A model generated the notes under the pieces. It saw nothing but the letters and a program-made list of their open reading frames with translations, did no database searches and was not told the DNA's origin. DNA of 64,000 nucleotides, taken from NCBI GenBank assembly GCA_036874045.1, contig CM072336.1:26053501-26117500 (forward strand), in the 5' to 3' direction. Positions 45,841-56,402 of the stretch are shown here, one piece after another (the first letter of the stretch is position 1; every line of letters begins with the position of its first letter). The position numbers and the translations under genes are program-made. Source of the DNA: Cymodocea nodosa. Lineage: Eukaryota > Streptophyta > Magnoliopsida > Alismatales > Cymodoceaceae.

Positions 45841-46210
45841 GCTCTTCGTCATCGTCCGCCCCATCGGAGAAATCATCGCAATCTCCGTCGTCGTCGTCGT
45901 CGAACGGCATAGTGTCGGGTTTGTAGGTATCGAAGTCCGAGTAGACGTCGCTCGGCTCGAAGTCCGACCTCGACTCATACTCCGAATCGTCGTCCAAGTC
46001 TTTGTCAGAGTTCTGGGACCTCCGTTGCGCGTACCCGCGGTTGAAGGAGAAGGAAGGGCATATTCGGGAACAGGGAGGAAAAAGGGTACGAGTGGGGCGA
46101 CAGGTGGAGGACGCGGTGGAGATCATCCCGGTGAGGGTTGGCGACGGGCGAGAGATGACTGATACCGCCGTCGCCAGCCTCAGCGCCGCCGCCGTCACCG
46201 ACCGGGCCAT
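45836..46210 (-). CDS. Small acidic protein with a possible organelle presequence
   Basis: A single-exon reading frame of 124 aa. I do not recognise the family. The N-terminal ~65 residues are rich in Arg, Ser, Thr and Ala with no acidic residue (MARSVTAAALRLATAVSVIS...), typical of a mitochondrial or plastid presequence. The part after about residue 66 is strongly acidic (Asp/Glu runs, EYESRSDFEPSDVYSDFD) and ends DDDEER. The frame is GC-rich in an AT-rich region, the start ATG is preceded by a short GC-rich leader, and the presequence/acidic split is hard to get by chance, so a real gene is likely. The first in-frame ATG was chosen. Its role is unknown. The antisense frame at 46002-46265 is a shadow. 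Confidence 0.65.
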   Translation of the reverse strand: MARSVTAAALRLATAVSVISRPSPTLTGMISTASSTCRPTRTLFPPCSRICPSFSFNRGYAQRRSQNSDKDLDDDSEYESRSDFEPSDVYSDFDTYKPDTMPFDDDDDGDCDDFSDGADDDEER

Positions 46211-48096
46211 GGGATCTCCTCCGAAGTTGCTGGAAGGACCGTGTGCACGGGTTTGCAGTTCCTAGACGTAGACATTGTTAGGGTTTTAGGCTGCTATTTA
46301 TAGGAGGCAAGGTCCGTTTTTTTTTTTTTTTTTGACCGGGCCCGCGGGCCGAGGTTTGTTATATGGTTAATAATATTATTCTATTATTGGAAGAAAAAAG
46401 TACCGACTTATTTATTTGTGTTTTTAGTTTTTATGATTTTTTTTTTGTATTAGTAGGTTTTTTTCTTTTTCAATAAATTCACAAGCATCTATTTGATTTC
46501 ATTTTTTTAAATATAGTTTTTAATACTTATTATCAAGTTTTAAAAAAGAGTTTTTAAGTATTTATTTTATAATTTAGATTTGAGAACATAAAATCTGTGA
46601 ACGATAAACATTTAAACTAAAACAAATATATGCACTTACTTTGTAAATATTTGTTTCAATAAATTTTAATTTGATGTATCCAAATTAAGATAAGTACCTT
46701 TAGTATTTTTAGTTGTAAATTTCTACAACTGCATTCTATCGTTAAAAAAATTACTTTAAGAAACAAAAAACAAATGTGCCCATCTTTCAACTATTCGAAT
46801 TAAGTAAATTCCAAGAAAGAAAATGCTTTGGAAAAGTTGCTTATTTAAAAAAAAAAAATCAGACAGCCGAAAGAATGATGACATTTGAATATGAGAGGGG
46901 ACAGTTGTTAGAAGTCCTTCCTCTAGAAAAATTATTAGCATTACTGCTTGTTTTAATGGTTGAGTTGGACATGTTGATGACAGTGATTAGGGTAATTAAT
47001 TAGATCAAATTTATGGTTTGGCGAGCCAAATTCCATTTGTTTAAATTTTACTCATCGCACAAATTAGGTTGAAGGCCACTTAGATGCTAATAATGATTTA
47101 AATGATTGACAACAAATTTATGGATGGGATTTTCATTTACAACCTGCTTACCTTAAATGCAAGGTGGATTTATTAATAAGGATGATTACCATCATGTGTT
47201 CTTTCCTTGTTCGTGTAAGATTTCTATGGTTTTCGAACAATTTTTAACCATTTGAATTTCTATGGAAAATTACAATTATATGAATAATATAAAAGTAATG
47301 CAAAATTATGTATAAAAATATTTAGTATTACTGATTTACTGTTTTCACATATTTGATTAAACAAAATTATGATCAACAAAGGTTGAATTCAACATTTGAT
47401 TTTGGTGTTACCAAAACTCGTACGGCATCGTAGGAGGAAGAATGGGTTGTCCCACGATTTGATTTAACCTCCATCAGTTTATGACCAATCGGATATAAAT
47501 TAAATGCGTTAAATGGATTGTGAAGCATTTCAATTCATGATTGTACCGCATTTTAAACGAAAACTGGTTTCCAGAACAGTGGTTTTTCAATCAAGGTCAA
47601 GAGCTTTAACATGTGCCATTTCCAATTTTGCAATGTTTCCAACCAACATTTGAAGATCGCATATTTTGATTTACTTGGCTTTCGTTTTAGACCACACCAT
47701 TGAATTTACCAAACATATTATTAACATATCAGCAAGGTAAAGAGGAGAGCATCCAATGAAAATCACACTACCGCAAAAGGAAGATGATGTCAACCTGTAA
47801 AGAGTAGTTTCCTATTTGATTACTGCTGTGAGTGTCAAAAATAGGATCCCCACCTCAGGACATATCATGCCTTTATTTTGGAATATGCAGCATATCATGC
47901 TGTCCTTTTATCATATTTATAGTGTATAAAAGGTTTTGACTTTTGAATTATTGGGATACCATATACAAGTAATACGACTCCCTAGAACACTAACTATACG
48001 ACGTCTATGCAGTTAGGTCAATACCAATACCAACAAAAGAAAAATGTAAAGTTCAGCCCCTATAGCAAGATAATTACCTAAAGGTGGCAAGTGGAG
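46211..48096. other. Spacer between the acidic-protein gene and the first E2 gene
   Basis: The first ~100 bases are the leader and promoter of the acidic-protein gene, with a T run at about 46318-46333 followed by a GC-rich GGGCCCGCGGGCC patch. The rest is AT-rich without coding signal. The last ~200 bases probably hold the 3' UTR of the first E2 gene. I see nothing else that can be named. Confidence 0.5.
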
Positions 48097-51000
48097 TTAT
48101 CCACTTGGCTTCAATGCTGTGGCATCTGGTGAGTTGGCTAACCCACCTTTCGCTTTCTCTTCCAAGAACTCATCACAGTCAGCTCCCTTTACTGTAAATT
48201 CCATCAAGAGTTCTTCATAAATCACCCTCAACGAGTTTTTGAATGTACTCGAACAGCCCTTATCACCCAGGTCGACATCTTGAATGCCCTTTTCATCAAC
48301 GCACCCAACCTGAGCACCATTCATGTAAGCCTTGCATGCAGCTAGAATGTGACGCCCTCTCTTGCAGAAATGCCCAGATACAAAGCACTCAAAGTTCTGG
48401 AAGCACATAGGCAATTTTTAGGAAGGGTTAAATGAAGAAAACACGGGTACTTTCATTTATGCCATACCAATCAAGCTTTTATTAAGTTCATACATAAGCT
48501 CTAAAACGATATAGCATGAAAACAAAACATAAACTACCATGCCTTAACCCCACTCTATTGTGTTAGCTTCATATCAAGATAAATGATTCTCTGCTCCATA
48601 GGATGCACCTGAAGGTCTTCTCCAAAAAATGTTGGCAATCTTAAGATTGAAGTTTATCATTTTTCTTGCTAATCCTTTCCCACTGAATCTAAATCTTGAC
48701 TGATCACTATAAATACCTTTCTTAAATGCAGATATGATGATTCTAATTAAATAATAAACATCATAAGCATATGAAAAATAAATACCATTTGACCCTATAT
48801 GAGTTCCTCCAAGATGTACAACCTCATGCCCGGCCTCATAGATTAGGGAGATTATATAATTCACTAATGGACATTGGGGTTGAATGCTTTTACTCTAATT
48901 GCATCTCTTAGGCCCTTTTAGACTTTTTAGTTATTGTTTTTGTCTTGTCTTGTTTAGGTGGGTTTGCCCACCTTGTGGGGTATAGGAATGCTAATAATTG
49001 CATATCAGTTTGAAGTACAACTTACCCATCTTATGTTACAACATCTTTTTTCAGTTGCATTTTCCTTTTGAACAAAAAACAAATTTAAACAGAATACTTC
49101 AAAATGTTACCGAACAAAAGCTGCTGAAGTGAATTCCAAAAGTAGAATGAAAGTAATGTGGTTAGACAATAACCTACCTTTGGTGGCCTTCGAATTGAAT
49201 ACATCATTGTCTTGCATGATAACAAGAAAACCTCTTCATTATAAGCCACCGATTTCAGCTCCCCTTGAATGCTGCCGACTGAAGTTGCATAACAAGGTTC
49301 ATTGAAATATGGTTTTGAATTCAAAACTAAACCCTGGATAGAAACCAGGACCTGCAGTATGGTTGATTTGCCTGGGTTCCATTTCTCACAACCATTGCCA
49401 CCCCAAGTGCCAAGTAGGCTAAGGCACACCTTGCCGCAATGATACAAGTTAGGATTCAAACGTAGGCCACCAGAGTGGTAACTCACTAGCTACACAGATA
49501 GAAGATGAAGTTTGTGAATGATTTCATTTCATCGATCTAGCTAGAATTGAATAAAGTAAGCATAGATTAGAAAAGCAAATCACCACGTACTGGAGGTCTA
49601 TTGGGATAGGTTGCAGGAAATAACACATCAAAAAAGAAAAGTCCATCATGATAAGGAGTCCCAGCTGGTCCAATGATGACAGCTCTTAGAAGATCCATTC
49701 TCAATTCACAAGTTCTAACATATATTGACTCTGTTGAAAATCAGAAAGAGAAGCAAATCAATAACTTTTAATAGGAAATGAGAAATTATGGTTCCTCAAA
49801 TAATTTTATCCAAATAATAGATGAGCAAGATTAATAATACATGGTGACAGAAAACCTGAGGAAAGTCAGTGAACACAAGCATGAAAACTGAATTGAAATT
49901 GTCTTGCTTATTTGACTTCTAGCACCAACAATATTAAAGAGAGTTCACCAATATCATGCACTACAGTATGTTCAGATGTATACTCACCTGGCAAGTCACT
50001 TTCCAGTATCTTCCACTCATATTGAATCCTCTTTGCCCACTCCTTCGGTGGCTGCCATTAAGAAATTATCACACAACATAAATTTAAATTGAAATTGTGA
50101 AAATTTTGAACTACATGCCTTTTGAACTTCATAAGTGCCTCCACTCATTGATTTTTGTTGGACATAATAATGGTCGGAAAAATCCTGAACGGTATCAAAT
50201 TGTTTGAATTCACTGTAGCATTTCAGAGCTTCCACATCTTTCACTATTTTCTTCGATGGCTGTCATAAGAAATTATTATGCATCAAACATAAATATAAAT
50301 AGAAAATGCGAAAACATTGAAGTACACACCTTTTGAAATATATGGGTAAGTCTCTTGGATTTTTTCTGAGCGTAATGGTGGTCAGATAAATCCTGAACAG
50401 CATTAATTTGTTTAAATTCACTATGGCTTTTCAATTCCACATCTTCCACAATTTTCTTGCTGTCATTCTCAGGTTTCTGCAGCCATGGTACAGTAACCTC
50501 CACTCCTGGAGGCAGGCGCATATCATCAAATTGAGCAGCCAAATTAGAAGTACTGGCAATTGCATCATCATCATCATCATCATATAAATATTCCCCAACA
50601 TCCATTAAAGCATCCTCATCATCATCAGAGTCAATTATGTATCCATAATCCTCAGCATTACCATCACTTGAGTGAAGAGGCACAAAAATTTTGACGTCAT
50701 GGCAGTTACTAGAACCTGTAGGATTTTTGGATGAAACATTCTGAAAGAAGAGCATCAAAGTAAAAAAACATGTCAACTGTTTGATAAGTTATATTGAAGC
50801 AAAGTTCTAAATTTTTTTGCAAACCTTAAAATGCTTCTGAGAACCATTGCCAAATACCATAGTTTGCTTATTCTTTCAAGGAATCAAAGAAATTTTGAGA
50901 AAAGCAAAAGCTTTGTATCAGAAGATTACAATAACTAGTTTATCACAAACTAAAGGACTAAAAACATTCAAGTGAAAAAACCAACTTAAACCATTTAAGT

Positions 51001-54000
51001 ATTTGACTGAATCACTAAATTGACTATTAATCAAGGTATTTAGTATCAGTATCATTTTGAGTATCAGTGTATCAAAAAAAGTAGAGGTATCAAGTATTGG
51101 TGGAAATTTCAACAGAGCTAGGACAAAGTCACAGAAATGTTGAATTTCAAAGGAAAAATCAAAATTTTCAACTTGAAACTCCAAGATAAAACAAAACAAA
51201 TTATAATAGGCATTTAAAATCAATTAGATTTAATTTTTAGACAATTATATCGAAAAAATTATATACAATGAATTATACAGTGTAGACGTCCACAACTAAA
51301 CAATAAAATGTAAAAAATAAATTATGACATACCAACCTTGAAAAATACAATTTAATACCATGTGGATTGTCTAAGGGGAGGGGTCATAGTTATTATCGTC
51401 ACCTTCTAGATGCTGTTAGCATAGACACACAAGTTAGACATACTTCATATGACTGTCTAATGCTTCTTTCCATTCTCCAAAATAAGTCCATAACGTGGAG
51501 TGACATAACATCTCCGATAGTAGATAACTATCTCATAATATTCAGTACTGGGTGCATTCTGGAGATAACTCACACATGGATAATGCCGTTTATATCCTAA
51601 AAGCTTTTTTACCATTTTTCTATATATCACCATCCTTTGTCTTTGATGGTTGTCGTGTGCTCTCTAAATGATAATCAAATTGATAATAAAGACTACCACC
51701 AAATGAAGTCTAGTTATATAGATTACAGGCGTTCATTCCCCCATTGATTGTGCTAAGTTTACATCTTCCACATCTGTCTGTAGTTCTTTTCCTTTTCTTT
51801 TGTAATAGTAAGAGAATGGTACAAAAAAATGAAAACTACAAAAAGGAATATAATCTGCAAAAAATCGAAAATTACAAAAAATTCTGAAATGAAGAAAAAT
51901 CATCTTAGATCTAAGGTAACTAGGTAATATCTAGCCTAAACATGAGAAACACTTAAGAAGAGTTTAGAGAGAAAGTAGAGAAGAAGAGAGAGAGAGGGGA
52001 TAGAAGAGGGTGCTGGTGGTGCTGGTACTGCAGAAACATTTGTCTTACAAGTATCCACTAAAATTTCAGTATTCTTAGTTGAAATGGCATTTTAAAGACA
52101 TGATATAGGGTCACATGTCAAGATGGACCAATATTTGTCGAAATATTGTCTGATCCTATGCCGATGCCAATAAGGTGGACCTTATTAATATCAACCCACA
52201 GAAGATCCAAAAGTATCAGCGAAATATCACCGATATGCCTTGATACAGAAATTCAGCTATTAATCACATCTTTTCATTTGATAATCTTAATCAGTTTATT
52301 TTCTATTTGCAGCCTTGTAGCATGTAAATTGAAAGTTTGTAACCTTGATCAACTCTAAAGGAATGTTTGGTTTAGACCATTTGATCCAATTATGAGACTG
52401 AATATAAAATAACCACATGCTTTTTTGATATAATGCATGTTGCAAAATTTCGCTAGCATGTGTCATTTTTTGAATTGTTGAAATGATATCAAAATCAATA
52501 TTGACATGGTTATATGTTACCAAAAAGTGATTTTCTTTAGCATATTTCCATCAACGAACTTTAATATTACAAAATTTTACCAAAACATGTCATTTTTTCA
52601 ACTTACCAAAGTCCAATACAAAATTGAAGTTGAATTCCTTGTGCCCATAATCTACATAATCAAACTTTAGCCCACTTATGAAATTATGGATTCAATTAGG
52701 AGTTTTCCCTCTGAAATGCTTGCACAACCTTGGTCTTAAGTGTCGCTAGTGCAACAACGCAGAAGATGACAAAAGAAGCGTACAACTAAGCAATTATCAC
52801 AATTATTAAAAGTATCTAAGCTTCTAAAAATAGGGCAACAAATCATGCTAAGTTAGTATGTTGCACCTTCACAAGCCTTGTTTTAGGTTACAGAAAATTG
52901 GTAAGTACTAGGAAGTATCTATTTTCTCTATCCATATTTCGTATGGATCATATTGGAAGCAACATGAGTTAGATCTGGAATGTTGAGAGCGAATCATGCG
53001 TATCATGGTGCCAAGGTGCCTTAGGCAACCAGACAACCAGGCGGTGAAGACTAGGTGAAATTTTTTGATATATATATAGTATGTTTTTATTTAAATACGT
53101 CAATTAAATTTCGTAAATAATACCAACAATCACTAACATATTAGCCAATAACAAAAAAAGTGTTAAGTTTGTTACCAGACGTTTCAAGAAGTTCCTAACA
53201 ATTGTAAAAATTAAAGAAAAAGAAAAATATATGAAGATTGAAGGAGCCAAACAATTGAAAAAGATCTACAAACACGTTAATAATATAAAAAAGAAAAAAT
53301 TAAACAAAAATGTGTAAGCATGTGGAACTAAAATGAAAATAATTGTAATACTGAAGCCAAAACATATTGGTGAAACAAAAACGTAAAAAATAGTAAAACA
53401 ACAGTTACAGAAAGTTTTTACCCGAAAACAGCATAGTAAAGTGTACCAAATGCCTTCCGTCCATGTGTGCGTAAAGTTAAGCACGTGTGATCAGTTCATA
53501 GGGATTATTCAATCACATGCAATGTCATAGCAGAAGAACAACACCAAAGCAGTGTGATGCAGTGATGCCTGAGAATAAGTAACCTTGCAGCACCAAAAAT
53601 AACACCTTACAAACAGCACCAAATAAGTGACGCATCTCGATCTAGTCGAAGCAACACAACAAACCCAAAATCCCAAGATGGGATCCAGCCTTTCCTCGAA
53701 CCCATCAAACACCCAACATCCCGGGATCGCAGAACACAACGAAACCCCCGCCACCAGCCAAAAAGGGAAAGTAACAAATAACAACAGCAGCAAAAACAAA
53801 GATCGCAACTTCGATAGACAACTACAAGTATCCTCTGTTTCAAAATGAAATGGTAATAATAAAACAAAAAACAGCGAGTATTCTCTAACCTTATCCCGTT
53901 TCCTTTTCTGCTGGCTACTCGACGCCCACGACGACGACGACGACGACACCAGCACCACATCCTGGTCTTCGAATGGGGCCTCCCTGCACCACCGTCAGGC

Positions 54001-54155
54001 CGAAACGATTAAAAAAAAAAAGGGATCGACAATATTCTCGCCAAAAAGGAAAACCAAACCCCCCAAACCCCTCGTCCTTACTCGATGCTGTCACCATACG
54101 TTGGCGACATGTTGGCGCCGACGGTGCCCAATGTGGGGGTGGAGAACGCGTCCAT
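48097..54155 (-). CDS. Large E2 ubiquitin-conjugating enzyme (UBC25/26/38-like), copy 1
   Basis: A ubiquitin carrier enzyme of the plant class with a long N-terminal extension before the UBC fold, related to the BIRC6 and UBE2O E2 domains. Exons in transcription order: 54155-54082, 53983-53890, 50740-50330, 50259-50119, 50051-49988, 49730-49591, 49489-49178, 48396-48097. All are in frame, giving 511 aa. The extension has a Ser run and a KRKRDK basic patch (a possible nuclear signal), a DSDDDED..YDDDDDD acidic region, and LPPGVEVTVPWL. The UBC domain starts near residue 241 (PPKEWAKRIQYEWKIL). The active-site cysteine is C330 in NLYHCGKVCLSLLGTW. A helical tail with CKAYMNGAQVGC is family-typical. 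Exon 4 repeats the end of exon 3, and its donor appears to be GC. The start is the first ATG of exon 1 (MDAFSTPTLG). Neighbour: a related E2 gene upstream on the same strand. Confidence 0.92.
50119..50259 (-). other. Duplicated in-frame exon of E2 copy 1 with GC donor
   Basis: This 141-bp exon parallels the end of exon 3: SKKIV(K/E)DVE, YSEFKQFDTVQDFSDHYY here against HSEFKQINAVQDLSDHHY there, and both end QK at the splice site. The introns that follow (50260-50329 after exon 3 and 50052-50118 after exon 4) also match each other (AATTTCTTA..CAG ends, TTTATGTT cores). The exon 3 donor is AAG|GTGTGT, but the exon 4 donor at the same place reads AAG|GCATGT, a GC-AG intron. Exon 4 is a multiple of three and both borders are phase 0, so it could be included or skipped without breaking the frame. 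Confidence 0.78.
51033..51420. repeat. Repeat in E2 copy 1 intron 2, shared with E2 copy 2
   Basis: This block aligns in the same orientation with 63633-64000: AAGGTATTTAGTATCA, GGTATCAA.TATT, GGAAATTTCA, CATTTAAAATCAATTAGATT, TTTTTAGACAATTATA and AATACCATG...GTCT.AGGGG occur in the same order. Similarity is obvious but with many differences. Either a dispersed repeat landed in both 5' introns, or it dates from the gene duplication. Confidence 0.75.
52437..52635. repeat. Dispersed repeat in E2 copy 1 intron 2
   Basis: Related to 9458-9665 in the GT92 intron: CAT(G/T)(G/T)GTCATTTTTT.AAT, the ATCAAAAT..ATGTCAACA-like core, TTTTACCAA and AAGTCC.A.ACAAAATTGAA follow in the same order. No protein is encoded. 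It is likely a non-autonomous element family; I saw no clean ends. Confidence 0.5.
53005..53070. repeat. MITE-like fragment
   Basis: The string GCCAAGGTGCCTTAGGCAACC followed by CCAGGCGGTGAAGACTAGG resembles the end of a common plant repeat built around GCGCCTTAGGCG-type palindromes. Only one end is visible, so the extent is a guess. Confidence 0.3.
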
Positions 54156-56402
54156 CGATCAGCAGTGGGAAGACTGAAGAGGGAAATGGAGTGGATTAGG
54201 TTATTTCGAGAATTCTGGGTTTTCGCCGACCAAGTTTGGCCATCTGAACGTTCGATGGAGCCGGAGTTTGATTATTAATTTCCGAAACAACAACATTCAA
54301 CTTTTCAGGATGAACGAGTCAAAGTTTAATTCAGTTCCAGTGAATACGGTTCGTTATTTATTACTATTATTATTATTACGATAAAAAGATGAAAAATAAC
54401 TAAAAATGTTGTTAAGATTACATCAGAAACAAATATTTATAAAAGATGGAGAAATGTTTACAATGGTAAATGTTTGTCATACTTAAGGGTACGTACATCT
54501 TAATAGTGACATTTTTTTATTTATGATATTAATAATGCAAGTTAAGTCTTCAAACTTTAAAAATTTTTACGATTGAATTTCTTATTTTAGTAAAAAAAAA
54601 TATTTATTACCTTAACTTTAATATTATTTACGTTACATGACTTTTAAGATTTTTGTTGTCAATTTACATGATTAAATACATTCTTATTAAACACTACTAA
54701 TAAATAAATTCCTGCATAATAACTAATTGTGGTTATTACGTGAGAGGGACCTCTGTCACGTGCGTAAACATGGAAAGCTCTTCTCGTCGTTCGCTGTTCT
54801 CCGCAAATGGATCGTTTATTATATCCGTATTTTTTGTTTTTTTATTATTAATAGGCATATGGATGTCGTGCAAAAAAAAAAAAGGCATATGGATGTTTAT
54901 TATTAATAGAAATATGGAAAATTAAAATTATATTTGGAAAGATTTAGACATGGATAACTGTGGAGTATTGAATGCGAAAGTAAAACAGCACGTATGACTT
55001 CAATAAATTATAAGTATTCATCGAAAAATTATAAATCAAGAACGTTTTAAAATAAACTAATATCATGAATTATACTATTTTGTATTTATTTTGATTTTTA
55101 AATGTTTATATGAAAAGTACACCTTAGGACGGAACAATTTTATGTTTTGTTTGAATAAAAGTAAAGTACGGACAAGATTTAATCAGGCATTCGGTAATCT
55201 AAAGAAAAGTTATTCTACTTATTATTATCATATTATTTTTCAAATGCTGGTCAAATAGATTTCTTATTTATTAGAAAAATAGATGAAAGAATATTTAAAC
55301 ATTGTAATATTATTTTAGAAGAAAACTTAATCACACAACATTTGTAGATTACGAAGGAAAAAAATTAAAGTACATAAGAATTCAATAATTTGGCGATGGA
55401 ATCTAAAAGGTGAAAAGAAGATGATATTTAGAGATAATTTGTTAACAGAAAGAACAGGAGAACTAAATATAGTGGTAAATAAATTTTGAAATGAAATAAC
55501 TGGTATTAAAAAAATTGTTATGAAAATTTTAAGGGAGTTTTATAAGATAAGTCTCTCACGTAAAGAAAGTTGGTAGTCGAATGAATATGCACAAATGATA
55601 ATTAGAAAAGACGCTATGAAATTTGCCATAAATATAGGAATGAGAAAAATTTAGAGAAGTATAAACTAATAAAAAAGAATATTAAGAAAATTACTATTGA
55701 AGTTAAAAATTAAGTTTATAATGAATTATATGAATGTTTAAATATGAAATAAAAAATAAAAATTAACCCAGGATAGACAAAGAAAATCTATGATTTAAAT
55801 TCATTCGTTATCATCGTATCATTCATTTCACTATCGAACCCATCATTTAACTTGAATGACTCTTCATTTTCGCTGCTTTAAGAGGACTTTGCCGTTATGA
55901 AAAACACAAAAATATTCTTAGCAACATCGCTAAAAATATTCTTTACATGCATAAATTTTGATCTTTTTACATAACCTAGATCTCTCTCTCTCTATATATG
56001 AGAAAATCTAGTGGTGGAAAACATCCACCAGTAAGATATTTTTCTAGTGATGACACCAGAAAATATACCCTATATCAAAAAAGAAAAAGCATCAAATACA
56101 GTTTGAGTTCTTTTTAATATATTAAATATATTATACAAATCAACCCATTCCACAAATCTCAAACTGGTGGCATATTATACAATACAACATCCATAGGTTT
56201 AACCAGCACCTTGAACTTCGCTTATTATACATACTTATCAAACAGGAATACCGCGCGGTACTTTCATGGCAAACCACCCAACAAAGTATACATAACATAT
56301 GGTATAGGTTTTCAACAAGCTTATGTGGAAATTTAAATATCCCACCATTACTCATAACCAAGCACATATGCGCATCAGAAACTTCACTAATATGAGATTG
56401 GT
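54156..56402. other. Spacer between the two E2 genes
   Basis: About the first 120 bases upstream of the copy 1 start are GC-moderate and likely leader and promoter. The remainder is AT-rich. A small local duplication, GGCATATGGATGT, lies at about 54854 and 54882 beside a TTTATTATTAATAG repeat, and a (TC)n run is at about 55982-55994. The last ~250 bases are probably the 3' UTR of E2 copy 2. No gene or named transposon is supported. Confidence 0.5.

Noticed and set aside
46002-46265. Plus-strand frame of 87 codons
   Set aside because: Antisense shadow of the acidic-protein gene; GC-rich codons on one strand keep the other open.
48574-48864. Minus-strand open frame of 96 codons in the last intron of E2 copy 1
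   Set aside because: It sits fully inside a GT-AG intron whose removal gives the expected family protein; composition is ordinary AT-rich noise and no family matches.
53509-53960. Long minus-strand frames continuing past E2 copy 1 exon 2
   Set aside because: They read through the exon 2 donor (AAG|GTTAGAG) into intron; only 53890-53983 joins in frame to exons 1 and 3.
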